Source: JAAXKN01 sp050258815 (GTDB lineage: Bacteria; Bacteroidota; Ignavibacteria; Ignavibacteriales; SURF-24). From it: DNA of 64,000 bases. Under the pieces are notes generated by a model, which saw only the letters and a program-made list of their open reading frames with translations, was not told the DNA's origin and made no database searches. Within the stretch, counting starts at the first letter, position 1. Each line of letters opens with the position of its first letter. The stretch is taken from NCBI GenBank assembly GCA_050258815.1, contig JBLMZM010000290.1:10873-74872 (forward strand), read 5' to 3'. The position numbers and the translations under genes are program-made. Positions 34,849 to 44,111 of the stretch are shown here, piece by piece.

Positions 34849-37826
34849 TCCAGCGCTCTTAATTTATTTTGTGCTTCAATACCATACTGATCATTACGGT
34901 GGCGGTTTATTACTATTCTGTACATCTCCTTCGCTTTCTCAGTGTCCTGTTTCTTTTCATAACACTCTCCAAGCTTCAGATAGGAATTTGTCAGCCATTC
35001 ATCATAGCCGGCAAAAGCAAATTTAACCCTCACCAATGCAGAAATTGCGTCATCGAGCTTATTCTGATCGAATAATGAAATACCGTAATAATACTGTGCC
35101 TTTGCACCCAGATCATCAGTTCTGTTTTCAGAAAGCTCTTTCAGAAGCATATCACTTGTTTCATAGTTTTTTCTGGCAACTTCTACAAGTGCTATCTCAA
35201 ATTTAGCATTCGCAGCAAATATGGAATTTGAGTAATATTGGATTAAGTAGTTAAAATCGTCATATGCCTTTGATACATCCCCTTTTGCGATGCAGGCCAT
35301 TGCCCTGTTATACATTATTTCAGGAACTTTTGGTGATTCCGGCGGATACTTATCGATAGCGGTATCATATATTTTAATTGCGGCATCATAATTTTTCAGA
35401 TCCGTATGGATCTTCCCCATTTCTAATACAGATGCAACACCTGGCTCAGAGGTAAGGAAATTTGTAAAAACCATGTTGAAATTATATAGGGCTTCTTCAT
35501 TTTGATTCATAATTTCGGCACTTTTGCCTATTGCATAATAAGCCTCGGGTACAAGAGTACTTTTAGGGAATTGTCTGATGAACTCCTTGTAACTCTGCTT
35601 TGCCTTATCATAATTTCTCAGGTTAAAATATATCTCACCTTTTTTAAAGTAAACCTGATCGGCAAATGCAACTGCCGGATTCGAAGCCACATAACTGTCT
35701 ATAAATTGAACTGCGTTATCGGGTTGATCATTGGCCATATAGGCATCCTTAACCCCCATAACTGCATCGTAGACATAGTTACTGGTTGGGTAGCCATTTA
35801 TTACTTTATTGTAATAAACAATTGCCGAATCGTATTTCCCAAGGTTAAAATATGAATTACCAATTGAATTAAAAGCAATCGGAACAACCGAAGAATTTGG
35901 GTATGTGGTTAATAGCCTGTCATAGTTCGAGATTGCCTGGGTAAAATTACCCTTCTGGAAATATATCCAGCCGATAATATACTGTGATTCTGCAACATAC
36001 TTTGAGTCAGGGAACTTGTCCTGCAGAGTTGCAAATTCCTTAATTGCTTCGCTTGTATTTCCGGCTTTATAGAGAGCCTGGGCATACTGGTAATAAGCAT
36101 AATCACTGCTGGCACTTCCATTGGATAGAAATACGTCTTTATAAATTCTGCCCGCATCATTGAACTTTTTCTCTCCATAATAACTGTCTGCCAGGCGCAG
36201 TTTCGCATCAGTTATATTCGGACTATTCTTATAACGTTTAATGAACTCAGAAAAATAATATGAAGAATTCGGGAAATCCTTCAGGTTAAAATAGGTGTAC
36301 GCCTTACCATAGAATACCTGATCAGTCAATTCTTTTTTATTGGTATCAATCGCGTTGTATTGTTTAAGAGCCTGTTTAAAATCTTTCTTTGCAAAATATG
36401 ATTCAGCAGTATAAAAATGCACTTTGTCCCCTTCGAAACCCGGAGCCTGGGAGTTTAATCTGTTCAGAATCCTTATTGCCTCATCATACTGGTTCAGATA
36501 ATAATCAGAGGTCCCCAATCCCAGAAGTGCCCTGCTGCTCAGATCAGCAGGTAAACCCTGAATTGAGACTGCCTCATTAAAATTCTTGTTTGCAGCGCGA
36601 TAGTCTTTTTTATTAAGATTCAACTCACCCAGGACAACCAGGGCTTTCCCCCTGACCAGTTCATCATCGGACTTAGCCGCCGATAGTAGATACTCTTCTG
36701 ATGCAGGTCCCTTATTCTCACCATATTTAATTACTCCAATCAGATATTTTACTTGTGGGACAAGGGTACTGTTCTGGTAGCTGTTCAGAAAATCGTCATA
36801 AATAAGTAATGCTTCGTTATCTTTTTCTTCATATCTCTTGCATTCAGCACTCCAGAACAGGGATTTTACGGTAATAGTGTCGTTCCCCCCTTCCCTGGCA
36901 AGGGATGAAAAAGTCTTATAAGCTTCATCATACATAGCTCTTTGAAAATAAACCCATGCCAAACCATATTTTACGTCTCTGATTAAAGGGGTCCCGGAAT
37001 CCTTTTTCAGTATTGCGCTGTAAGTCTTTCCCGCATCATTGTATTCTTTCAGTCTGTAATATGAATTAGCCAGAATGTATTTGGCTTCTGTTTGCAGTTG
37101 TGGGGGCAATTCTCCAATAAGTGGATCATTAAGTTCTAAGACCACATTATCGTACTCTTTCAGCTTAAAATAACAAAAACCGATCCTGATCTGAGCATGA
37201 GGAGCCAGTGGACTGGATTTGTAATATGCCAGCAGTGAGTCATAATATGCCACAGCATGTTTATAATCACCCGTTTTTTCATATATATTGGCAAGAGAAT
37301 ATATGCTGTTATCTATGTATTTATTATTTTCCTTTGTGGAGATTGCATTCTCAAAATACTTAATGGCTTCATTATAGCTTCCCTCCTGAGCATATGAGTC
37401 TCCGATCAGATACATTGAAGAACCAACGTATTCACTTTCAGGATAGTCTTCAACGAGCATCTGCAGCTTTTCGCGGCTCTTTGCATATTCCTTTCCCTTG
37501 AAATAAAGCGTACCCAGCTGATACAAAGCTTCATTCCTGAAGTTGGATTCAGTGTATTTTGAAGTAAAGAACTCCAAGGCAGCAGCAGCGGCATCAGGCT
37601 GGTTCAATCTCAGAAGACTGATAGCCGAATAATATTTAGCTGATGATGAAAGTTCATCATCCACACCTTTCATTTGATAGAACTTTTCAAATAGTCCGTA
37701 AGCTCTAGCATAATCACCGGCGGTAAAAGCAGTCATTGCCTCAGTATATCCCTCCGGAATGGTTTGGGAATATGCCGAAACCGAAAGTAATGCTAATATG
37801 GAAAATAATAATAGTAGTTTTTTCAT
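34845..37826 (-). CDS. Large periplasmic TPR-repeat protein
   Basis: 993 aa. A signal peptide (1-20, ending AYS) is followed almost entirely by TPR repeats; patterns such as AxxxLGxLYFxxKxYxxA, YPxSxYxxxA and GNxYFxLGKYDSAIxYY recur about every 35-37 residues. It resembles the TolA/YbgF-type TPR scaffolds of the envelope. It lies one base after the DUF92 gene and overlaps the barrel gene by four bases, so all three are translationally linked. It probably serves as a protein-interaction scaffold for the barrel. Confidence 0.85.
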   Translation of the reverse strand: MKKLLLLFSILALLSVSAYSQTIPEGYTEAMTAFTAGDYARAYGLFEKFYQMKGVDDELSSSAKYYSAISLLRLNQPDAAAAALEFFTSKYTESNFRNEALYQLGTLYFKGKEYAKSREKLQMLVEDYPESEYVGSSMYLIGDSYAQEGSYNEAIKYFENAISTKENNKYIDNSIYSLANIYEKTGDYKHAVAYYDSLLAYYKSSPLAPHAQIRIGFCYFKLKEYDNVVLELNDPLIGELPPQLQTEAKYILANSYYRLKEYNDAGKTYSAILKKDSGTPLIRDVKYGLAWVYFQRAMYDEAYKTFSSLAREGGNDTITVKSLFWSAECKRYEEKDNEALLIYDDFLNSYQNSTLVPQVKYLIGVIKYGENKGPASEEYLLSAAKSDDELVRGKALVVLGELNLNKKDYRAANKNFNEAVSIQGLPADLSSRALLGLGTSDYYLNQYDEAIRILNRLNSQAPGFEGDKVHFYTAESYFAKKDFKQALKQYNAIDTNKKELTDQVFYGKAYTYFNLKDFPNSSYYFSEFIKRYKNSPNITDAKLRLADSYYGEKKFNDAGRIYKDVFLSNGSASSDYAYYQYAQALYKAGNTSEAIKEFATLQDKFPDSKYVAESQYIIGWIYFQKGNFTQAISNYDRLLTTYPNSSVVPIAFNSIGNSYFNLGKYDSAIVYYNKVINGYPTSNYVYDAVMGVKDAYMANDQPDNAVQFIDSYVASNPAVAFADQVYFKKGEIYFNLRNYDKAKQSYKEFIRQFPKSTLVPEAYYAIGKSAEIMNQNEEALYNFNMVFTNFLTSEPGVASVLEMGKIHTDLKNYDAAIKIYDTAIDKYPPESPKVPEIMYNRAMACIAKGDVSKAYDDFNYLIQYYSNSIFAANAKFEIALVEVARKNYETSDMLLKELSENRTDDLGAKAQYYYGISLFDQNKLDDAISALVRVKFAFAGYDEWLTNSYLKLGECYEKKQDTEKAKEMYRIVINRHRNDQYGIEAQNKLRALE

Positions 37827-37827
37827 T

Positions 37828-38679
37828 TTATAGTAAAATTATCCGGAAAATTATTATAAAAACTCCGCCGCTTAATCCGGCAATCAGGTTCACCATATCA
37901 TTATTGAACCAGACAATACCCTTTTTATGCTGGGTTTTCCGGTTACAGTGATATCTTTTTTCACTAATTCTTCCACATACAGAACAAATAAAACCGGCCT
38001 GAACAGTCGCCCCTAAAACACTATCAAGAAAACAGCCCATTAGACCTGCCGACGTCACAGTACAAAAGTACTGAAATAAAGGGATATTTATCCATACCGA
38101 GGCAGAAAATGCAACAATCAGGGTTCCCAATAATGCACCGGTTGTACCTGGTACAGAAATTCCGCCGGATACGCCCTGTTCCACAGTCTTGAAATTCAAA
38201 ATATTATACGTTCTTGTCCTGAATAAGGTTCCAATTTCAGTTGCCCAGGTATCTGCACAGACCGTTGCCAGAATACCAACATAAACTAAATAAAATATCC
38301 CGGAATGAAAAATAAAGTCGAATATAACAAGAAGTCCACCTATTCCCCCATTTGCCAGGACTTGTTGGCTGTCTCTCATGCCACTTTTTTCAAAGAATCC
38401 TTCAACTTCAGTATTATGGTATTTTCTGAACCGGGATAGGAAACTGGAAGTCATAAAAAACACAAGAATCGGTAAGCTCCATTTCCATCCCCCTAATCCA
38501 AACAAATCCACCGCCAGAATAAATGCTGCAACTGCTCCATCAGCAGTAAGAAACTTCAATTTGTACGATGCACTGGCTGCAATAAACCCCAGTACAAGTC
38601 CCCAGACCAGGTTTTCCACCAAATTTGGGTCTGGTATCAGTCCCTGCAGTTTATTTAGTTCCGGTATTAGTTCAATCAT
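37828..38679 (-). CDS. DUF92 integral membrane protein
   Basis: 283 aa with about six transmembrane helices. Conserved features of the DUF92 family are present: DGAVAAFILAVDLFGLGGWKW, the CADTWATEIG motif (about 145), the GGISVPGTTGALLG loop and GCFLDSVLGATVQ. Plant relatives (VTE6) phosphorylate phytyl phosphate, so a prenyl-phosphate kinase role is possible. It heads the minus-strand envelope run. A short C-terminal region contains several Cys and His (CSVCGRISEKRYHC), which may bind zinc. Confidence 0.82.
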   Translation of the reverse strand: MIELIPELNKLQGLIPDPNLVENLVWGLVLGFIAASASYKLKFLTADGAVAAFILAVDLFGLGGWKWSLPILVFFMTSSFLSRFRKYHNTEVEGFFEKSGMRDSQQVLANGGIGGLLVIFDFIFHSGIFYLVYVGILATVCADTWATEIGTLFRTRTYNILNFKTVEQGVSGGISVPGTTGALLGTLIVAFSASVWINIPLFQYFCTVTSAGLMGCFLDSVLGATVQAGFICSVCGRISEKRYHCNRKTQHKKGIVWFNNDMVNLIAGLSGGVFIIIFRIILL

Positions 38680-38819
38680 TTCAATAAAAATTTGTGAAAT
38701 ATATGATTTGAACCGTCATTTGTCAAGAGAATGGGAAAAGTACTATGAAACCTTTTTCTATTTGGTGTATCCTACAAAATAGAGTGATAAGTTAAACAAA
38801 TAATTAAGAAGGAGAAAAT

Positions 38820-39938
38820 ATGATTTTTAGACAGATTCGGTCAAAAGATGAAACCGGAACCTTGTCATATTTACTGGCAGACGAAAATTCAGGTGACGCA
38901 ATAATAATTGACCCGAACATCGAAGATACCCAGGGAATTTTGTATTTAGCTGAGGAACTGAATGTCAGATTAAAATATATAGTAGATACTCATACTCATG
39001 CCGATCACATTTCAGCTGCTGGAGAGCTAAAGAAGTTGACAGGGGCTAAGCTACTGATGCATGAAAACACAAAAGATAAGTGGAAGGTCGTAGATCAGGG
39101 TGATAAATTCGGGATAGGAGATATTCTTCGTCAAAATGCAGATGTTGAAGTCGACCGCTTTCTAAAAGGTAATGAAGAGATTAAGGTGGGACCACTTATC
39201 TTCAAAGTCCTTTTTACACCCGGGCATACAGACAATCATATCAGTCTGTTAATTCAGGATATGCTTTTTACAGGTGATATATTATTGATCGGTCAGGCCG
39301 GAAGAAGTGATCTGCCCGGAGGTAACGTTGAAGATCAATTTGAAAGCATATTCAATATAATACTTAAATTACCGGAGGATATTAAAATTTATCCAGGCCA
39401 CGATTATGAAAACAATACTTTTGCCTATCTTTCGGATGAAAAACAGCAGAATCCTTTCCTGGAAAGAAGAACCCTGGAACAGTATAAAGAATTTGTTGCT
39501 GACTTTTTTCCCCCTGTTTCTGAAGCAGTTGATAACGGAAAAATGACGCTTCAGTGCGGCACCAAACGTGTGTCAAAATCCGCTGAACCATTTCAGAATA
39601 TATCAGCCGTTGATCTTGCAGAAATGATAACCCGCCGGGAAGATATGCTGCTGCTGGATGTCAGAGAACCATTTGAATTAAAAGCTTTTGGCTATGTGCC
39701 GGGAGTAATAAATATTCCCATTGGAGAAATCTCCGGAAGAACTAATGAACTTCCATCAAATAAGGATAAGAAAATAGTAGCTATCTGCCAGTCGGGCAAC
39801 CGGTCATATGAAGTTGCCTACTATCTTTCTAAAAAAGGATATACAAATGTATACAATCTTGATGGAGGTACTTCAGGGTGGATATATAATAATCATCCGC
39901 TGGTAAACAATATCAAATATTCCGGAGTAAGTAAATAA
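38820..39938 (+). CDS. Persulfide dioxygenase-rhodanese fusion
   Basis: 372 aa. The N-terminal metallo-beta-lactamase domain has His58, His60, Asp62 and His63 in THTHADH, plus PGHTDNH, TGDILLIGQAGRSDLPGG and PGHDY, the iron-binding pattern of ETHE1-type persulfide dioxygenases. The C-terminal rhodanese domain (about 260-365) has its catalytic Cys323 in CQSGNRS. Such fusions oxidise glutathione persulfide to sulfite and move sulfur between thiosulfate and thiols. AAGGAG precedes the ATG. The stop overlaps the start of the TauE gene by one base, giving a coupled sulfide/persulfide detoxification pair. Confidence 0.92.
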   Translation: MIFRQIRSKDETGTLSYLLADENSGDAIIIDPNIEDTQGILYLAEELNVRLKYIVDTHTHADHISAAGELKKLTGAKLLMHENTKDKWKVVDQGDKFGIGDILRQNADVEVDRFLKGNEEIKVGPLIFKVLFTPGHTDNHISLLIQDMLFTGDILLIGQAGRSDLPGGNVEDQFESIFNIILKLPEDIKIYPGHDYENNTFAYLSDEKQQNPFLERRTLEQYKEFVADFFPPVSEAVDNGKMTLQCGTKRVSKSAEPFQNISAVDLAEMITRREDMLLLDVREPFELKAFGYVPGVINIPIGEISGRTNELPSNKDKKIVAICQSGNRSYEVAYYLSKKGYTNVYNLDGGTSGWIYNNHPLVNNIKYSGVSK

Positions 39939-40708
39939 TGGAATGGATTATTGTTCCCTTGATCGCTTTCTTCACTTCACTGGTTTCCGGTATGCTTGGT
40001 CTCGGCGGCGCAGTGCTGCTGATTCCGGCATACCTGTACCTCCCTAACCTGTTTAATGTTCATGTACTGGATGTCAAAAGTATATCCGGGATGACAACTG
40101 TGCAGGTATTTGGAGCTTCACTGATGGGAATGCTGTTGCACCGGCGCAAGGGAGCAGTTAACACTCAACTGGTATGGATAATGGGCATTCCAATTGCATT
40201 TAGCTCTTTTGCAGGCGCCATGTTCTCCGGAAGTGTGAAACCGGATATAATTCTCAGCATTTTTGCATTAATGGCCGTTATTGGGGCCGTTATGATGCTT
40301 ATACAGAAGTCCGGGACAGAAAATATACCAGATGATAAAATAAAATTCAGTAAATCAGGTGCTGTAACTATTGCCATAACCGTCGGTTTCTTTGGAGGTA
40401 TGGTTGGAGCCCCGGGAGCATTTATATTATCGCCATTAATGATGGTGATCCTGAGAGTACCTACGCGAATTACCATTGGTTCAACATTAGGAATAGTACT
40501 TCTTTCATCTTTTTCAGCAAGTGTGGGCAAAATAATTACGGGACAAGTCCCTTTAATGCTTTCTCTAATTGCCGTATTAGCCTCTTTGCCCGGCGTATAC
40601 TTAGGAAGCCAAGTAAGCCATAGGCTTAAGATCAGAACGTTAAGATGGATACTGGCAATATTAATCGCAGCTGTAGGTGTCCAGATGTGGTATACTATTC
40701 TGAGCTGA
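39938..40708 (+). CDS. TauE/SafE-family sulfite/anion exporter
   Basis: 256 aa, about eight transmembrane helices in two similar halves, with GMLGLGGAVLLIPAY near the N terminus and GGMVGAPGAFILSPLMM in the second half, the standard TauE/SafE motifs. The start overlaps the dioxygenase stop (TAATG). Export of sulfite or thiosulfate formed by the neighbouring enzyme is the natural reading, inferred from context. Confidence 0.88.
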   Translation: MEWIIVPLIAFFTSLVSGMLGLGGAVLLIPAYLYLPNLFNVHVLDVKSISGMTTVQVFGASLMGMLLHRRKGAVNTQLVWIMGIPIAFSSFAGAMFSGSVKPDIILSIFALMAVIGAVMMLIQKSGTENIPDDKIKFSKSGAVTIAITVGFFGGMVGAPGAFILSPLMMVILRVPTRITIGSTLGIVLLSSFSASVGKIITGQVPLMLSLIAVLASLPGVYLGSQVSHRLKIRTLRWILAILIAAVGVQMWYTILS

Positions 40709-41061
40709 ATCCCTCTCACCAGGCAAAATAATAAACGGTTTGATTTAATATATTTCCTCATGATAATCATAGTTATCAGTCTGGAATGATTTAATAGCTT
40801 TATTGAATAATAACTCAATATTGCGCATTCCGTCGCAGGATTTATTTGAATAAATCAAAAATTACCCTTAATTTTTGTACAATTCTTTCGAAAATAATCA
40901 TATGCCGGCAAATGTCTTTCTATTTCCCTGCAGGTTATACATTTTCCATATGGACTCAGAAATAGAAATAGCTTCCTGTCCAGGGGTAAAATATGAGATA
41001 TATTTTATTTTTATCCAGAGGACAGTTAGTTTTTTAAACAGCTTTAATAGAACCAGGTATA
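40709..41061. other. Intergenic stretch of about 350 bases upstream of the histidine kinase
   Basis: AT-rich, with no convincing gene; a 71-codon + frame here lacks coding character. A long hairpin lies at 40976-41025 (listed separately). I see no recognisable terminator for the TauE gene. The promoter of the kinase gene should be here. Confidence 0.5.
40976..41025 (+). other. Hairpin in the leader of the histidine kinase gene
   Basis: CTGTCC pairs with GGACAG (outer 6 bp) and TAAAATAT pairs with ATATTTTA (inner 8 bp, 5-base loop), with a partly pairable internal loop. It ends 36 bases before the ATG at 41062. It could be a leader structure or chance AT-rich pairing. Confidence 0.35.
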
Positions 41062-44028
41062 ATGCATACAAAAAACAACATCCAGACTGACGGTCCGCTT
41101 AATACAATTGTAACACAGGACTATAATATCCAGGATGTATACTTTACCCTATTAGGTACCTCTCCACAAGCAATTATAATTACTGATTTAAGCGGTAAGA
41201 TTATTGAGATTTCCCAATCTGCTTTAGATATACATGGTTACACGGACAAAAAAGAATTACTTGGTAACTCTATCTACAATCTTATTGCACCAGAAGATCA
41301 TCAAAAAGCCTCTGATTGCAGGGAAAAGGTCCTCAATGAATGTATTTCCTGTTCTATAGAATATTTAATGTTGAAGAGTAACGGCAGCCGCTTCACAGGT
41401 GAAGTCAGTACGAGTCTGGTCAGGAATAATTCAGGAGCACCTGTTTATTTCGTAACACTGACCAGGGACATTACATATCTCAAACACGAACAGAAGAAGC
41501 AGTCGGCGATTTATGAGATCTCAGAAGCAGCAAACGCTGCCAAAAGCCTGAATGAACTCTTCACCAGGGTTCATAGTATAATAAAAGAACTTATACCCGC
41601 TAAAAACTTTTATATAGCACTCTACAATGAAAAAGATGATACTTTGAGCTTCCCTTATTATGTGGACGAATATGACACATCTTCAGAACCAAAACAATAT
41701 GCTCCGGAAAAATTCGGCCATGGCCTGACAGAATACGCTATTCTCAATGAAAAGCCCCTGTTAGTAAACAGAGAGATGATCAATGAGCTGGTGAATAACC
41801 TTCAGATTGAAAAAATTGGAGAATTAGCGGTTGAATGGCTCGGGGTTCCACTCAGAACGAACGACGAAAAGACAATTGGAGTACTGGCAGTTCAGAATTA
41901 TGATGAACGTATAAAATATACCAGGGAAGATCAGGAGATACTAGCCTTTGTATCAACACAAATTGCCTTGGCAATTGAGCGCAAACGGGCTGATGAAATT
42001 TTACAGGAAAGTCAGGAAAGATATAAAGTTGTTATATCAAACCTTCCTGATATTATTCTCGTATATAAAAAAGGCCAAATTATATTTGCAAATCAGACTG
42101 CAGTAAGATTTTCCGGCTATTGCACACAGGAGTTTATTGGTAAATCGCTCTTTGATTTTATTCCTGAAGACTACCAACAATTGGCGATAGACAAGGTTAA
42201 CAACAGAATTAAGGGGAATACATTACCTGATTATGAAATCGTCATTTGCACAAAGTCGGGTGAAAGGAAAAATGTCATAGTCAGGGGTACAAGAATTCTG
42301 TATCAGAATGAACAAGCTTTTCTTATTGTTTTATTTGATGTTACCGAAAGAAAAAGGAATGAAGAGGACCTGATAAAATTAAAAAAAGCTCTGGAGGGGT
42401 CAAGTGAAGTTATTTTTATCACTGATCCTGAGGGAGTTATTACTTTTATCAATCCTGCATTCACCCAGCTTTATGGCTATACACCTGAAGAGGTTGTGGG
42501 TAAATTGACTCCCAGGATACTAAAAAGCGGAGTCCACTCAAATGATGTATATGATAGTTTCTGGAAAACAATCCGCAATAAGCAGTCAGTAAATGGAGAG
42601 CTGATAAATAGAAACAAAGATGGCAAATTAATTAATATAGAGGGCTCTGCCAGCGCTATTCTGGATGAAAACGGAAATGTGATTGGGTACCTTGGAATCC
42701 AAAGAGATATAAACGAAAGAATTAATACCGACAAAGTAAGAAATGCATTATACAAGATCTCAGAAGCAGCAAATACTGCAACGGAAATTAGCGTACTATA
42801 TAAAACCATTCACGAGATCATAAAAGAGCTGATGCCTGTTAAAAACTTCTATATCGCCTTATATGATCCAATGAGTGAACTGCTGAGCTTCCCATATTTT
42901 GTAGATGAGTTTGATCCACCTCAGAAGACAAAAAAAATCGGGAAAGGACTTACTGAATACGTACTAAGGACTGGTAAGGGTGCACTTATTGATGAATTCC
43001 AGGATCTTGAGCTCAGGCAGTACGGTGAGGTGGAGGTTATTGGGACACCTTCAAAAATCTGGCTCGGCGTGCCATTAAAAGTCATGGACAATATAACCGG
43101 TGTTATGGTAGTTCAGGACTATGAGAACCCGCATGCATATGGGGAAAAGGAAAAGGAAATTCTTACTTTCGTCTCCGAACAGATAGCATCTGCAATTTAT
43201 AAAAAAAGTGTCGAACAGGAGCTGCTTGAATATACCACCGATCTGCAGTACCACAAATCGCTGCTTGAAAAGAGAACGGAAGAATTAACCGGCCTCAACA
43301 GTCAACTGGAAGATTCTGAAAAAGAATTGCAGGAAATGATTGTACAAAAGGATAAGTTTTTCTCAATTCTGGCTCACGATCTGAAGAGCCCTTTCAACGG
43401 TTTACTAGGTTTTTCTAATTTATTGCTACAGGATTTCGAACACTTCAGCAATATCGAAATAAGAAACTTTGTTCAGCATATGAACAATTCCGTAAAAAAT
43501 ATTTATGAGTTAATTGAAAATCTTCTGGACTGGTCCAGACTTCAGACTGGCCGGATAGAATTTAATCCCGAGGAATTGAGCCTGAGGGAGAAAGTTGAAT
43601 CAATATCTTCCCTGCTCCGTAATAACGCTATTACTAAAGGCATACAGATTTCCAACACGATTAACAAGGGAACATTCGTAATTGCAGATGAAAAAATGCT
43701 TCAATGCATTCTGCAGAACCTGATATCCAATGCCATCAAATTTACAGGAACAAACGGGAAGATTACCATTTCCGCAATTTCTGCAGGTGATTTTGTAAAT
43801 GTCTCAATTTCAGACACCGGTGTCGGCATCAGCAAGGAAACTATTGCAAAATTCTTCAAAATCGATACTCATATTTCAACTGAGGGTACTGCACGTGAAA
43901 AGGGTACCGGCTTGGGATTAATTATATGCAAAGAATTCATTGAAAAGAACGGAGGAAAAATTTCGCTTGAAAGCCAGCTCGGCAAAGGGACAACTTTTTC
44001 TTTTACTTTACCAAGTGTTAAGAAATAA
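41062..44028 (+). CDS. Soluble multi-sensor histidine kinase (PAS-GAF-PAS-PAS-GAF-HisKA-HATPase)
   Basis: 988 aa without transmembrane segments, so probably cytoplasmic. In order: PAS (~25-140), GAF (~145-310), PAS (~315-430), PAS (~435-560), GAF (~565-720), coiled coil (~725-765), HisKA with phospho-acceptor His772 in AHDLKSPFNGLLGFS, and HATPase (~860-985) with GTGLGLIICKEF. The two GAF domains are clear duplicates (both have ISEAAN, IIKEL.P.KNFYIALY and a GLTEY segment). No response regulator is adjacent and no receiver domain is attached, so the partner is encoded elsewhere. Signal unknown. Confidence 0.93.
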   Translation: MHTKNNIQTDGPLNTIVTQDYNIQDVYFTLLGTSPQAIIITDLSGKIIEISQSALDIHGYTDKKELLGNSIYNLIAPEDHQKASDCREKVLNECISCSIEYLMLKSNGSRFTGEVSTSLVRNNSGAPVYFVTLTRDITYLKHEQKKQSAIYEISEAANAAKSLNELFTRVHSIIKELIPAKNFYIALYNEKDDTLSFPYYVDEYDTSSEPKQYAPEKFGHGLTEYAILNEKPLLVNREMINELVNNLQIEKIGELAVEWLGVPLRTNDEKTIGVLAVQNYDERIKYTREDQEILAFVSTQIALAIERKRADEILQESQERYKVVISNLPDIILVYKKGQIIFANQTAVRFSGYCTQEFIGKSLFDFIPEDYQQLAIDKVNNRIKGNTLPDYEIVICTKSGERKNVIVRGTRILYQNEQAFLIVLFDVTERKRNEEDLIKLKKALEGSSEVIFITDPEGVITFINPAFTQLYGYTPEEVVGKLTPRILKSGVHSNDVYDSFWKTIRNKQSVNGELINRNKDGKLINIEGSASAILDENGNVIGYLGIQRDINERINTDKVRNALYKISEAANTATEISVLYKTIHEIIKELMPVKNFYIALYDPMSELLSFPYFVDEFDPPQKTKKIGKGLTEYVLRTGKGALIDEFQDLELRQYGEVEVIGTPSKIWLGVPLKVMDNITGVMVVQDYENPHAYGEKEKEILTFVSEQIASAIYKKSVEQELLEYTTDLQYHKSLLEKRTEELTGLNSQLEDSEKELQEMIVQKDKFFSILAHDLKSPFNGLLGFSNLLLQDFEHFSNIEIRNFVQHMNNSVKNIYELIENLLDWSRLQTGRIEFNPEELSLREKVESISSLLRNNAITKGIQISNTINKGTFVIADEKMLQCILQNLISNAIKFTGTNGKITISAISAGDFVNVSISDTGVGISKETIAKFFKIDTHISTEGTAREKGTGLGLIICKEFIEKNGGKISLESQLGKGTTFSFTLPSVKK

Positions 44029-44049
44029 CCCGCTATAAAATTTTGAAGT

Positions 44050-44085
44050 AGACACCGGCAGTCTCTTTATTGCCTGCCGGTGTCT
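44050..44085. terminator. Strong hairpin between convergent genes
   Basis: A perfect 12-bp inverted repeat (AGACACCGGCAG and its complement) with a 12-base loop, midway between the kinase stop (44028) and the ferritin-VIT1 stop (44112). Neither side has a clear T run, so it is a possible shared terminator or mRNA 3'-end stabiliser. Confidence 0.5.
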
Positions 44086-44111
44086 CTCGGAAACGGTAAG
44101 TTTATTACCGC

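Noticed and set aside
40875..41090. 71-codon plus-strand frame before the histidine kinase
   Set aside because: No ribosome site, no recognisable domain, and it overlaps the real kinase start.
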